A stretch of DNA of 64,000 bases. Source: a bacterium. Lineage in GTDB: Bacteria > Patescibacteriota > Saccharimonadia > Saccharimonadales > UBA4665. The stretch covers positions 1 to 64,000 of the forward strand of contig JAJZMC010000001.1 in NCBI GenBank assembly GCA_021803105.1. The letters are read 5' to 3'. The translations under genes and the position numbers were made by a program. A model generated the notes under the pieces. It did no database searches. It was given only the letters and a program-made list of their open reading frames with translations, and was not told where the DNA came from. This document shows, piece after piece, positions 53,308 to 62,586 of the stretch (positions within the stretch are counted from its first letter, which is position 1; the number at the start of each line of letters is the position of its first letter).

Positions 53308-53332
53308 TTAATAATAATTATTTTATTATTAA
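53308..53332. terminator. AT-only hairpin between convergent genes, possible terminator
   Basis: A 10-bp perfect inverted repeat TTAATAATAA (53308-53317) with TTATTATTAA (53323-53332) and a 5-nt loop. It has no G-C pairs, so its strength as a terminator is doubtful. Confidence 0.35.
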
Positions 53333-53349
53333 GCTTTTAATCTTTGTAA

Positions 53350-53703
53350 TCATTTTTTAAGGTTAAGAAATACAATACCACTGATTATTAATAATATTCC
53401 TATAATCTTTAGAGTTGTAAATACTTCTCTAAAAATAAAAAATGAAGCAGTAAATATGACAATATAAACAAAAGCAGTAGTAAGTGGAATAATATAACCT
53501 AGATTATATTTTGAGACCAGATATACATATATAAGAAAACTAAAACCATATAACATTACACCAACAATAGTATAGAGAGTTATATTAAAATGAAGTTTAT
53601 TATCTAAGTAGCTAATAGGGGGACTGGTTTTAGCGCCTAATTTTAGTACTATTAATGCCAGCGAAGTTGTAAGAACATACAAACCTATTATTATTTTTGA
53701 CAT
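53350..53703 (-). CDS. Small four-helix DMT/SMR-like membrane protein
   Basis: 117 residues with four membrane helices, the length and topology of small multidrug resistance or EamA half-proteins. The last helices 'LGYIIPLTTAFVYIVIF' and 'LKIIGILLIISGIVFL' are typical. It lacks the conserved N-terminal Glu of EmrE in an obvious position. In a glycan locus a lipid-linked sugar flippase subunit (ArnE/F-like) is more likely than a drug pump. A TACAAT ends 7 nt before the ATG. It is followed by a GT4 gene upstream on the same strand. Confidence 0.75.
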   Translation of the reverse strand: MSKIIIGLYVLTTSLALIVLKLGAKTSPPISYLDNKLHFNITLYTIVGVMLYGFSFLIYVYLVSKYNLGYIIPLTTAFVYIVIFTASFFIFREVFTTLKIIGILLIISGIVFLNLKK

Positions 53704-53724
53704 TAATATTATTGTACAAAGAAA

Positions 53725-54951
53725 TTAACTAAAGATAAAATCAAATAACCTATTTAACAGAATATTTCTTTCGAAATGTTTTAAATGATAATTTTTAGCT
53801 CGTGTGCCCATTATTTTTCTTTTTTCTAATGATAGATTATATATAGTCTTAATATTTTTAGCCATTACTAATGAATCTTCGGTTGGACCAACAAGTCCAC
53901 ATTTAATCTTATTATTTATTAATTTTTGCACTTCACCGTCCATAGCTAAAACAATAGGTTTACCTGCTGCAAGATAAGACATTACTTTAGCAGGTATTGT
54001 AGCTTCTAAGAGGTTACTTTTTACTAAACATCCTATGAGAATATCAGCTATAGCAGTATATTTTGGTATGTCATTAATAGGTTTTTGCCCTTCAAAGTAA
54101 AATATATTATTAAGATTCGCTTTTTTAACTTCATTTTTAAGCCAATTGCGTGACATACCATCACCAACAATTATCCAGTTAATATTATTAATTCCATCAT
54201 TTTTAAGATTTTTTGCAGCTTGAATAATAGTATTAAAAGATTGGGCAGGACTAATATTACCTGTATATAATATATTGAAACTATGTTTAAATTTATTAGA
54301 AATCTTTTTGTCAAATTTCTCAACTTCATATATTTTTTCACAAGCTTGAGGTATGATAATAATTTTTTCTTTTGGGATTTTAGTTATTTTAGTTAGGTGA
54401 TCTTTCATAGTACTGGATAAAACTACTAATTTATCTACATGTCGATAGTGCCAATGAGAAATTTTAGTAATTAATTTTTTAAAGAAAGGGTTATTAATAT
54501 TAATTACAGAATATAGATTTTCGGGCCATAGGTCTAAGACATACATAGTTGTTTCTGTTTTTTTTATTTTTCCAATAATAATACCGACAAAAGACATCAT
54601 GACAGGAGATGTTTGAAATAGAAAAATTTTATTATATTTTTTCGTTAATAATAAAGGTATGTGAAATAGGCTGGCAATAGGGAAAGAAATATAATTTAAA
54701 AATATCCTGATATTTGTATTATTTCCTCTAGGAATTTCAAAAACTCTTTTGATTGACACATTATTGTGTGATTCTTTTCTTCTTCGAAAATAAGAATAAC
54801 CTTTGAAAAAAAATCCAGTTGGATAATTGGGCAATCCACACAATACATCAACATCACAGCCTTTTTCAATAAAGAAATCAGTGATATCATTGATACGAAA
54901 TGATTCTGGCCAAAAATGTTGACTAACTACTAGAATTTTCTTTTTTGCCAT
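53725..54951 (-). CDS. Glycosyltransferase family 4, WbuB-like
   Basis: 408 residues from the ATG at 54951 (MAKKKILVVSQHFWPESF); the frame is open 5 codons further to 54966. 'FRINDITDFF', 'LPNYPTG', 'LDLWPENL', then the C-terminal 'YTGNISPAQSF' and 'IPAKVMSYLAAGKPIV' match WbuB-type N-acetyl-L-fucosaminyl transferases. That specificity would agree with the adjacent WecB-like cassette at 55-58.5 kb, but it is inferred. It acts on the cytoplasmic side of the membrane. Confidence 0.88.
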   Translation of the reverse strand: MAKKKILVVSQHFWPESFRINDITDFFIEKGCDVDVLCGLPNYPTGFFFKGYSYFRRRKESHNNVSIKRVFEIPRGNNTNIRIFLNYISFPIASLFHIPLLLTKKYNKIFLFQTSPVMMSFVGIIIGKIKKTETTMYVLDLWPENLYSVININNPFFKKLITKISHWHYRHVDKLVVLSSTMKDHLTKITKIPKEKIIIIPQACEKIYEVEKFDKKISNKFKHSFNILYTGNISPAQSFNTIIQAAKNLKNDGINNINWIIVGDGMSRNWLKNEVKKANLNNIFYFEGQKPINDIPKYTAIADILIGCLVKSNLLEATIPAKVMSYLAAGKPIVLAMDGEVQKLINNKIKCGLVGPTEDSLVMAKNIKTIYNLSLEKRKIMGTRAKNYHLKHFERNILLNRLFDFIFS

Positions 54952-55077
54952 GACATTTAAAAACATCCCATTTATAAGTTATAGTAACATCACTTATTAA
55001 TGTTAAACAATATAAAAAGAGTATTGATGTGATGATTAACCTATGTAATAATTAACGCCATAATAGGAGTAAATATT

Positions 55078-56034
55078 GTGAAAGTATTAATTGTTGGTGG
55101 TGCAGGTTATATTGGTGGTGCATTAACCGATATTTTATTAAAAACTAAACATGAGATTAAGGTATATGATGCGCTTTTATTTGAAGAATCTTATCTAAAG
55201 GACGTTCCTTTTGTATTTGGCGATGTTCGCAACAAGGATTTACTAAAAGAACAACTTAAATGGGCGGATGCAGTAGTTTGGTTTGCAGCTTTAGTGGGCG
55301 ACGGTGCGTGTGCAATTAATCCTGAAATTTCGATTGAATTAAATCAAGGAATGGTTAAGTGGTTAGCCAATAATTTTGATGGTCGTATTGTATTCATGTC
55401 AACTTGCTCAGTTTACGGTGAAAATGATAGTGTTCTTGACGAGCAGGCACCTACAAATCCTCTATCCGTATATGCTGTCACAAAACTAGCAGCAGAGAAG
55501 TACTTGAAAGATAAGAACGCGATTATATTTCGTTTAGGTACGATCTTTGGACTTGGAGATAGTTATGCTCGAATTAGACTGGACCTAGTTCTAAACACAT
55601 TGACCACTAAAGCAATAATTGATCATAAATTTACGGTCTTTGGAGGAGATCAGTGGAGACCGCTCTTGCACGTAAGAGATGCTGCACAGGCAGTTGCCGA
55701 TAACATCGACACTTCTCATACGGGTATTTACAATCTACACCAAGAAAATGTAAAGATTATTGATCTGGCTAGAGAAGTAGAAAAACAAGTTCCTAATCTT
55801 GAAATGGAAATTGTGGATATTAAATTTCAAGATGCGCGTAATTACAAAGTTAGTAGCGATAAAGCTAGAAAAATCCTTAGTTTTAAGCCTAAATATACTG
55901 CTGATGATGGTATTAAGGAAGTTAAGAAACTTATTGAAGAACATCGTATCAGAGATGTTAATAATCCAAGGTATTCTAATCAGAATTTTTTGACAATGTT
56001 TAATACTCATCATTATTTTTCTGAGGATAAATAA
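55078..56034 (+). CDS. NAD-dependent sugar epimerase/dehydratase (extended SDR)
   Basis: 318 residues from GTG with TAGGAG 8 nt upstream. The NAD site GGAGYIGGAL is near residue 7. The active site has 'MSTCSVYG' and Y-x-x-x-K in VYAVTK (near 144). 'GDQWRPLLHVRD' is typical of nucleotide-sugar SDRs. It is the first gene of a tight four-gene plus-strand cassette with a cupin, a reductase and a WecB-like epimerase. The sugar made is uncertain. Ribosome sites here are stronger than in neighbouring genes. Confidence 0.86.
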   Translation: MKVLIVGGAGYIGGALTDILLKTKHEIKVYDALLFEESYLKDVPFVFGDVRNKDLLKEQLKWADAVVWFAALVGDGACAINPEISIELNQGMVKWLANNFDGRIVFMSTCSVYGENDSVLDEQAPTNPLSVYAVTKLAAEKYLKDKNAIIFRLGTIFGLGDSYARIRLDLVLNTLTTKAIIDHKFTVFGGDQWRPLLHVRDAAQAVADNIDTSHTGIYNLHQENVKIIDLAREVEKQVPNLEMEIVDIKFQDARNYKVSSDKARKILSFKPKYTADDGIKEVKKLIEEHRIRDVNNPRYSNQNFLTMFNTHHYFSEDK

Positions 56035-56489
56035 TGAAAAAAAATGCATTTTTGGAACCAACGTTATTTGAAGGGGGACTTGCAGTTGATGATCGTGGAC
56101 AGGTATCGTTTATTAATGGTTTTGATTTTCTTGGTGTAAAGAGATTTTATATGGTATCTAATCATGTTCAGGGTTTTGTGAGAGCTTGGCATGCACACAA
56201 AAAGGAAGCAAAGTATGTATTGGTTGTAAAAGGTGCTGCTGTTGTGGGTGCGGTAAAAATTGATGATTGGAAAAAACCATCAAAAGATAGTGAAGTAAAG
56301 CGTTATGTCTTGAGCGAAAAAAATCCAAAAATTCTTTATATTCCAGCTGGTTATGCTAATGGTTTTATGTCGCTGACACAGGATGCACAATTAATGTTCT
56401 TTTCAACATCTACTATTGAAGAGTCTTTGGGTGATGATATTCGTTTTAGTGCAAGGTATTGGGATATCTGGACGGCTGAAGAAAGATAA
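56034..56489 (+). CDS. RmlC-like cupin, nucleotide-sugar isomerase/epimerase family
   Basis: 151 residues, a single cupin. 'RAWHAHKKEAKYVLVVKGA' holds the His pair, and 'YIPAGYANGFMSLTQDAQLMFF' is the second cupin motif. It resembles the dTDP-4-dehydrorhamnose 3,5-epimerase superfamily and the cupin part of CapF/FnlB, but is shorter than RmlC (about 180). It overlaps the preceding SDR stop by 1 nt. Partner of the reductase encoded next. Confidence 0.82.
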   Translation: MKKNAFLEPTLFEGGLAVDDRGQVSFINGFDFLGVKRFYMVSNHVQGFVRAWHAHKKEAKYVLVVKGAAVVGAVKIDDWKKPSKDSEVKRYVLSEKNPKILYIPAGYANGFMSLTQDAQLMFFSTSTIEESLGDDIRFSARYWDIWTAEER

Positions 56490-56515
56490 TAAATTTGTTT
56501 GAATAGGAGGTAGCA

Positions 56516-57448
56516 ATGTTAACTAATAAATCCAAAGTAGTAATTTTGGGTACCACGGGAATGCTCGGTTCAATTATTCTAGATTTATTTACTAAGAATG
56601 ATGATTTTGATCTTATCGCAACATATCGTAATGAAACTGATGCAGAAAAACTTAAAGATACCTATGGCGTAGTTGATTTTCGAGTACTCGATGTTGAAAA
56701 TACGTCAGTTGAGAACATTAAAGAAGTTGTTGCTGATGCTAAATGGGTGGTTAATGCAATTGGTGTGATTAAGCCATATATTCATGACGATAATGTTGAA
56801 GAAAGTGAACGAGCAATTCGGATAAATAGTTTGTTTCCATACAACCTCGGAAAAGCTACATCAGAAACTGACGCCAAAGTATTACAAATAGCAACTGATT
56901 GTGTCTATTCGGGTAATAAAGGGCAATATATAGAATCTGATGCTCATGATGCATTGGATGTGTATGGAAAAACAAAAAGCCTTGGAGAGACATATTTAGA
57001 TAACATGCTTCATCTTCGTTGCTCAATTGTAGGCCCTGAGCTTAAAGCGCATTTATCGCTCTTGGATTGGTTCCTGAGCCAAGATAACAATGCAGAAGTG
57101 AATGGTTATACGAATCATCAATGGAATGGTATTACAACACTACATTTTGCAAGAATTATACGGGGTATAATCAAAGAAGATATTAATATAAATCATATTC
57201 AACATATTGTTCCAGGTAATTTAATTTCAAAAGCCAATTTATTAAAGAACTTTGCTAAGGAATTTGGTCGGGACGACATAACTATTAACTCCGTTGAGGC
57301 GCCAAAAATAATTGATCGAACATTGGCAACTACTAACAATAAATTAAATTGCGAAATCTGGAAAGCTGCTGGCTATAGTACACCACCAACGATTGAACAA
57401 ATGATTGCTGAGCTTGCAGATTATGACTTCGCAAAGAAAATTATTTAA
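56516..57448 (+). CDS. RmlD/CapF-like nucleotide-sugar reductase (SDR)
   Basis: 310 residues. The NAD(P) site 'GTTGMLGSIILDLF' is near 10, 'QIATDCVYSG' near 127, and Y-x-x-x-K in DVYGKTKS near 147. 'HQWNGITTLHFARII' fits RmlD-type 4-keto reductases. A strong AGGAGG precedes the ATG. With the separate cupin it mirrors the two-domain CapF/FnlB enzyme of UDP-N-acetyl-L-fucosamine synthesis. Confidence 0.86.
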   Translation: MLTNKSKVVILGTTGMLGSIILDLFTKNDDFDLIATYRNETDAEKLKDTYGVVDFRVLDVENTSVENIKEVVADAKWVVNAIGVIKPYIHDDNVEESERAIRINSLFPYNLGKATSETDAKVLQIATDCVYSGNKGQYIESDAHDALDVYGKTKSLGETYLDNMLHLRCSIVGPELKAHLSLLDWFLSQDNNAEVNGYTNHQWNGITTLHFARIIRGIIKEDININHIQHIVPGNLISKANLLKNFAKEFGRDDITINSVEAPKIIDRTLATTNNKLNCEIWKAAGYSTPPTIEQMIAELADYDFAKKII

Positions 57449-57450
57449 CT

Positions 57451-58530
57451 ATGAAGGTTATAACTATACTGGGTACCCGTCCTGAGCTCATTAGGCTCTG
57501 TCTAATTGTTAAAAAACTTGATGAGTTATGTGATCATGTACTAATACATACTGGTCAAAATTATGATCAAAATTTAAACGATATTTTTATAACACAGCTT
57601 GGTATAAGAAAGCCAGACTATTACTTAGACGCGAAAGGTGCGTTTGGCGAGCAGGCGGGTATTATTTTAACTAAACTTGAAAAAATTATTAACGAGGAAA
57701 AGCCAGATGCTTTTTTGGTACTTGGCGACACTAACAGTAGCCTCGGAGCGATTATGGCAAAGCGCTACGGGGTGCGTGTTTTTCATATGGAAGCAGGCAA
57801 TCGTTGTTATGACGATCGAGTTCCAGAAGAAAATAATCGACGTATTATTGATAGTCAGAGTGATATACTGCTTCCTTATTCAGAACGTAGCAGGGCAAAC
57901 TTGATAAGAGAAGGAGTAGCTGGGGAACGAATATATGTTACAGGTAATCCAATCAAAGAAGTTCTTGATCATTTTATGCCACAAATAGATGGTAGTGATA
58001 TTATGAAAAAACTTGCTGTAGAAAAAGGTAAGTTTTTTCTCATGACGTTACATCGTGCCGAGAACGTTGACCCTGATGAAAGACTGGCAAAATTCGTTAA
58101 AGCATTCAACGCTATTTACGAAAAATATAAAATACCTATGATATGGAGTGTACATCCACGCACTAGAAAAAGGTTAAGCGAATATTCAGCCTTAAAGATT
58201 AAAGAAGATATTAAGCTTGTTGATCCTCTGGGTTTGTTCGAATTTAATAATTTACAAAAAAATGCATTTTGTGTATTGAGTGATAGTGGAACTGCACAGG
58301 AAGAATGTTCGTTATTTAGAATTCCTACAGTTACACTCAGGGATGTAACTGAGCGTCCAGAAACCCTTGAAGTTGGCAGTAATTTTTTATCTGGCTGTGA
58401 GCCAGATAATATTCTTAGGGGTGTAAATATTGTAACTACGAGTAAAAATGATTGGAAGCCACCAAAGGATTATTTAGTGAAAAATGTTAGCGATATTGTA
58501 GTTAAAATTATTTTAAGTTATTGGCGTTAG
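57451..58530 (+). CDS. Non-hydrolysing UDP-N-acetylglucosamine 2-epimerase-like (WecB/FnlC)
   Basis: 359 residues. 'TILGTRPELIRL' at the N-terminus, 'LGDTNSSLGA', 'MEAGNRCYDDRVPEE' with 'NRRIID', 'MTLHRAENVD' and 'SDSGTAQEECS' are all WecB-family blocks with the UDP- and substrate-binding residues kept. It would interconvert C2 epimers of a UDP-HexNAc, such as the last step to UDP-L-FucNAc given the partners upstream. It starts 2 nt after the reductase stop. Confidence 0.92.
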   Translation: MKVITILGTRPELIRLCLIVKKLDELCDHVLIHTGQNYDQNLNDIFITQLGIRKPDYYLDAKGAFGEQAGIILTKLEKIINEEKPDAFLVLGDTNSSLGAIMAKRYGVRVFHMEAGNRCYDDRVPEENNRRIIDSQSDILLPYSERSRANLIREGVAGERIYVTGNPIKEVLDHFMPQIDGSDIMKKLAVEKGKFFLMTLHRAENVDPDERLAKFVKAFNAIYEKYKIPMIWSVHPRTRKRLSEYSALKIKEDIKLVDPLGLFEFNNLQKNAFCVLSDSGTAQEECSLFRIPTVTLRDVTERPETLEVGSNFLSGCEPDNILRGVNIVTTSKNDWKPPKDYLVKNVSDIVVKIILSYWR

Positions 58531-58565
58531 ATACTGTTAGTTTTCTTATCAATAATTTAATTAAA

Positions 58566-59783
58566 TCAGAGTTTATTTATTGCTTGGTGAGCGAGGTATC
58601 TACCGAATGGTAATGAGCATGTTAAACCTGGACTAACAGCATTTAATACATGTATTGATTGTGATGTTTCTCGAACAAGAATATCGTCTATTAAATTACC
58701 ATTTCGATCAACTAATTGAGCACGGTTACCTGCGTAAGATCGAATAAAACTATTTTCTGTAAGCTCTGGAATTAATTGTATTGCTTCTTTAGCGATAGCT
58801 TTAATTAATATAGATTTTTTAATTTCTTGTTGTAATAATTTTTGGAATTCTGGACGTGCCATCATTTTATAGAATCCTGGCCAACCTAATGTTTTACTAA
58901 GACGTCCTCCTTTAAAACTACCAAATGTGTAAGCTTCGCGACCAAAAGCCAGCATAGCACCTGGTCCTACGATAACTCTGCCGTCGGTTCTCTTTGAAAG
59001 ATGAATTCCAAGAAATGGAAAATTAAGATCAGGCGTAGCGTAAACATGACTGTTAACCATATGAGTTAGTTGTGGGATTAATTCAGCGTAATATCCTCTA
59101 AAAGGAATAATTCGTATGTCATCAGCTATGTCATCAGCTAATTCGTCGGCATATAATCCAGCAGCATTAATTACTACTTTTGACAAAAAAATGCCTTTTT
59201 CGGTCTTAGTGGTAACAATATTCCCTTGTTCTTTAATTGAGAGAACTTTATTGTTATAGAAAATTTTTGCACCAAGTGAACTTGTATCATTAGCAAGAGA
59301 TTTTACATAAGAATATGAATCAATTGAAGCTCCGTTTATAGCTTGTAGAGCCTGTATGCCACGAACGCGTGGTTCAACATATTTTATTTCATCCTGACCT
59401 AATATTTTTACAGGAGTTTTATTAGCAATTCCTCTTTTTTCTAGTTCGTTAATAACAGTAGTGTCAGATTCAGTTTGAGCTATTATTAAAATCCCATCTT
59501 CTTTTATAGGTACTCCTTTTTCTTGACAATATTCACGTAGTTCTTGGTTGCCTTTTACGCAGTACTGAGCTTTTAATGATCCTGGCTTAAGATTGTAACC
59601 AGCATGAATTACACCAGAATTTCTTCCACTTTGATGCATAGCTGGTCCTGATTCTTTTTCAATAATTGCAACTTTTATTTTTTCTTTGGCTAAGTGGTAA
59701 GCAGTGCTAATACCAATAGCACCCGAGCCAATTACTATGGCATCAAACAATATTTGTTGAGATTCATTGGTTCTTGGTTGCAT
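58566..59783 (-). CDS. lhgO: L-2-hydroxyglutarate oxidase-like FAD-dependent oxidoreductase
   Basis: 405 residues. The FAD dinucleotide site 'AIVIGSGAIGISTAYHLA' is near residue 15. 'MHQSGRNSGVIHAGYNL' and the C-terminal 'NAVSPGLTCSLPFGRYLA' match LhgO (YgaF) of the DAO family. It would oxidise L-2-hydroxyglutarate or a similar 2-hydroxy acid, passing electrons to quinone or O2. It is the last gene of the rml operon, 6 nt after the DUF2304 gene, which is an odd place for it. A duplicated ADDIADDI sequence occurs near residue 220. Confidence 0.88.
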   Translation of the reverse strand: MQPRTNESQQILFDAIVIGSGAIGISTAYHLAKEKIKVAIIEKESGPAMHQSGRNSGVIHAGYNLKPGSLKAQYCVKGNQELREYCQEKGVPIKEDGILIIAQTESDTTVINELEKRGIANKTPVKILGQDEIKYVEPRVRGIQALQAINGASIDSYSYVKSLANDTSSLGAKIFYNNKVLSIKEQGNIVTTKTEKGIFLSKVVINAAGLYADELADDIADDIRIIPFRGYYAELIPQLTHMVNSHVYATPDLNFPFLGIHLSKRTDGRVIVGPGAMLAFGREAYTFGSFKGGRLSKTLGWPGFYKMMARPEFQKLLQQEIKKSILIKAIAKEAIQLIPELTENSFIRSYAGNRAQLVDRNGNLIDDILVRETSQSIHVLNAVSPGLTCSLPFGRYLAHQAINKL

Positions 59784-59789
59784 TTTAAT

Positions 59790-60164
59790 TTATTTTTCCT
59801 GGTTATTTCCATTATCTTTTGATAGTTGAATAGATAATTCTCGATGCATATCTTGAAAACGTTTATCCATAAGTTCTAATTTTAACCGTGATCGATTTGC
59901 CATAAAAAGAACTAATATAATCCCAGTAATTTCTATTACATCAAATAAACTCAGTGGCTCAGTTTGAGTTAAATGATTAGAAAATAAAAATTCATAAATA
60001 TATTTAGTTAGTATAATTCCAGTAAAAATAATTAACCATATAAATATCTGAAAAATAAATTTTTTTCGTTTTACTTTTTTGGTTTTATAATCTATCAAAG
60101 CATTTAATAAACCTGCAAAAACTATAGGTGCATTTAATAGGATAAGGATTAAATATCTACTCAT
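59790..60164 (-). CDS. DUF2304-family small membrane protein
   Basis: 124 residues with three hydrophobic segments (about 4-22, 36-56 and 72-90) and a charged cytoplasmic tail 'RSRLKLELMDKRFQDMHRELSIQL' (short of a coiled coil). DUF2304 proteins are commonly encoded beside DPM-type GT2 enzymes, as here with an 8-nt overlap. It probably helps anchor the GT2 or move its lipid-linked product. Role inferred from context. Confidence 0.8.
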   Translation of the reverse strand: MSRYLILILLNAPIVFAGLLNALIDYKTKKVKRKKFIFQIFIWLIIFTGIILTKYIYEFLFSNHLTQTEPLSLFDVIEITGIILVLFMANRSRLKLELMDKRFQDMHRELSIQLSKDNGNNQEK

Positions 60165-60879
60165 TAAATAACTCCATAATTCTTCTTTTTAACAAGGTTT
60201 TAATAATATTAAAGGCATTCCAGTTATTTTGACCTTTAGATTTTGAATAATCTGTATAAATTGTTGTAATTGGAAATTCACTAATATTTAATTTGAGTTG
60301 ATTAGCTCGCCATAACATCTCTGAACAATATTCGTAACCATTTGTTTTCCATTTTAAATCCGATAGAGCAGTTTTGGAAAATATTCTTAATCCTGACTGA
60401 GAATCAGTGACTTTAACACCAAATAATAAGTAAGTTATAAACGAAAGACCTTTATTACCTATTTTTTTAGAACTAGACATATCATTTTTACTCAGTAGTC
60501 TACTACCTATTAGTAAGTCAAATGAATTATTGATTAATATATTGATACCATTTAATACATCTTTTGGGTCATGTTGACCGTCCCCATCTAATGTTGCTGC
60601 CAAATCAAAATTTTTTTGCAAAGCATAACTTAAACCTGTAGCAGTTGATCCACCACTACCAATATTGATAATATGCTTTATAACTTTCGCTCCTGCCCGT
60701 TCAGCCAGTATTGCAGTTTTATCACTAGAACCATCATCCACTACAATAATCTTATAGTTAAATGATTGATTTTGAAAAACATTAATCAGACTCTTTATAA
60801 CTTTAGAAATCATTTTTTCTTCGTTATAAGCTGGAATAATTATGGCTATAGTTTTAAGTTGATTATTCATGTTAGGCAA
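60157..60879 (-). CDS. GT2 glycosyltransferase, dolichol/polyprenyl-phosphate mannose synthase-like
   Basis: 240 residues. '[18 protein letters not shown]', '[10 protein letters not shown]', '[12 protein letters not shown]' (D-x-D), '[10 protein letters not shown]' and '[15 protein letters not shown]' are the DPM-type motifs. It lacks membrane helices of its own. It would attach a sugar to undecaprenyl phosphate at the inner face. The product could feed the GT-C-like proteins at 9601 or 51583. It overlaps rmlA and the DUF2304 gene by 8 nt each. Confidence 0.9.
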   Translation of the reverse strand: MPNMNNQLKTIAIIIPAYNEEKMISKVIKSLINVFQNQSFNYKIIVVDDGSSDKTAILAERAGAKVIKHIINIGSGGSTATGLSYALQKNFDLAATLDGDGQHDPKDVLNGINILINNSFDLLIGSRLLSKNDMSSSKKIGNKGLSFITYLLFGVKVTDSQSGLRIFSKTALSDLKWKTNGYEYCSEMLWRANQLKLNISEFPITTIYTDYSKSKGQNNWNAFNIIKTLLKRRIMELFNE

Positions 60880-61732
60880 TTAATTTTAGTAAGTATTCAC
60901 CATAACCAGATTTAATTAATGGTTCGGCTATAGTTTTAAGTTGATTTTTATTTATAAAACCTTGTTTATAGGCAATCTCTTCAACGCAACCAATTTTAAG
61001 TCCAGTTCTTTTTTCGATTACTCTAATGTATTCGCTGGCATCATTCATTGATTCAAATGTTCCGGTATCAAGCCAGGCTGAACCACGACTCATAATTTGG
61101 ACTTTAAGGTTTCCTTGTTTTAGGTAGACTTCATTTACTGAAGTAATCTCTAATTCACCTCGATCACTCGGCTTAATATTTTTAGCAATCTCGATGACAT
61201 CATTATCGTAAAAATAAAGCCCAGTAATAGCGTAATTAGATTTTGGTTTAATTGGTTTTTCTTCAATTGATACAACTTTTTTGTTTTTATCAAACTCAAC
61301 GTTGCCGTACCTTTCTGGATCTGAAACCTGATAGGCGAATATAATACTACCATCTGGGTTATTACAAGATTTTAATTTATGACCAAAATCTTCTCCATAA
61401 AATATATTATCTCCTAGTATTAAAGCAACCTTGTCTTTACCAATAAAATTTTCTCCAATAATAAAAGCTTGAGCTAATCCTTCTGGTTTGGGCTGGACTG
61501 CATAATTTAAATTTATACCTATAGCAGAACCATCACCCAGTAATCTTTTAAATTGTTCTTGATCGTGTGGAGTAGTGATTATTAAGATATCCTTAATCCC
61601 AGCTAGCATCAGGGTACTTAATGGATAATAAATCATTGGTTTGTCATAAATTGGTATTAGTTGTTTAGATATAGCTTTAGTAATAGGGTAAAGTCGACTA
61701 CCAGAACCACCGGCTAAAATAATGCCTTTCAT
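60872..61732 (-). CDS. rmlA: Glucose-1-phosphate thymidylyltransferase RmlA
   Basis: 286 residues. '[23 protein letters not shown]' at the N-terminus, '[11 protein letters not shown]', '[21 protein letters not shown]' and '[11 protein letters not shown]' are all RmlA blocks. It makes dTDP-glucose, the first step to dTDP-L-rhamnose. Cytosolic. Overlaps rmlD by 4 nt. Confidence 0.97.
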   Translation of the reverse strand: MKGIILAGGSGSRLYPITKAISKQLIPIYDKPMIYYPLSTLMLAGIKDILIITTPHDQEQFKRLLGDGSAIGINLNYAVQPKPEGLAQAFIIGENFIGKDKVALILGDNIFYGEDFGHKLKSCNNPDGSIIFAYQVSDPERYGNVEFDKNKKVVSIEEKPIKPKSNYAITGLYFYDNDVIEIAKNIKPSDRGELEITSVNEVYLKQGNLKVQIMSRGSAWLDTGTFESMNDASEYIRVIEKRTGLKIGCVEEIAYKQGFINKNQLKTIAEPLIKSGYGEYLLKLIA

Positions 61733-62586
61733 TTAGCGTTTTCCTGTTTAATATAACTTAGTAAGTCGTCATGCCATGTATTAGACTTAAAACCTGTGTT
61801 ATGTATTTTAGTTAAATCTAGGGTACTGTTTAGTGGACGAGGTGCAACGCCGGGTTTATCTTTAAAATATTCGGCAGTTGTTGTGTCGGTTACTTTTAAA
61901 TTAACATTTGCTAGTTTAAAAATAGTACGAGTGATATCAGACCAGCTGGTTGACTCACCAGTATTGCTAACGTTATACGTACCATAGGATGGGTTATTTT
62001 CTAGTAAATGATCAATTGCCCTAACTAGTTCACTTGTAAATGTTAGCCGACCAATTTGATCTGAAACAACTTTAGGTTCAATATTTTTTGAAGCTAATTC
62101 TAGCATTGTTTTTACAAAATTTTTGCCTTGTCCGATTACCCAGCTAGTTCGAAGAGTATATTGTTTTGATGTTAGGCTAACTGCAATGTCACCAGCAGCT
62201 TTACTTTGACCGTAAACATTTAATGGTGAAAAGGTTTCGTTTTCTAAATGATTTTCTTCAACTCCATCAAAAACATAATCTGTTGATATATGTATTAGTG
62301 TTAAATTATGTTTGGTAGCAATATTAGCTAAATTTCTTGGTCCACTTGCGTTGACTTGCCAAGCTATTTTTCTACCAGTGGTAGTTTCAGCACCATCTAC
62401 ATTAGTATAGGCAGCAGCATTAATAATAGTTAAGAAATTTTGCCAGTTAATTGTTTTTTGAAGATTTGATAAGTTCGTGATGTCTAGTTCATTAGAATTC
62501 AACGCAGTAGCTAAAGGGTATTTTTCTTTTAATGCACTGCCAAGCTGACCATTAGCACCAATGATTAATAATTTAGATTCATCCAT
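61729..62586 (-). CDS. rmlD: dTDP-4-dehydrorhamnose reductase RmlD
   Basis: 285 residues. NAD(P) site '[13 protein letters not shown]', '[10 protein letters not shown]', the active-site Y-x-x-x-K in [11 protein letters not shown], and '[14 protein letters not shown]'. It performs the last step to dTDP-L-rhamnose. It overlaps rmlC by 8 nt and rmlA by 4 nt, indicating a tightly coupled operon. Confidence 0.96.
   Translation of the reverse strand: MDESKLLIIGANGQLGSALKEKYPLATALNSNELDITNLSNLQKTINWQNFLTIINAAAYTNVDGAETTTGRKIAWQVNASGPRNLANIATKHNLTLIHISTDYVFDGVEENHLENETFSPLNVYGQSKAAGDIAVSLTSKQYTLRTSWVIGQGKNFVKTMLELASKNIEPKVVSDQIGRLTFTSELVRAIDHLLENNPSYGTYNVSNTGESTSWSDITRTIFKLANVNLKVTDTTTAEYFKDKPGVAPRPLNSTLDLTKIHNTGFKSNTWHDDLLSYIKQENAK

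Noticed and set aside
59101-59150. Duplicated ADDIADDI coding sequence in lhgO as a tandem-repeat element
   Set aside because: It is only a short in-frame repeat of about 12 nt, too short to be informative.
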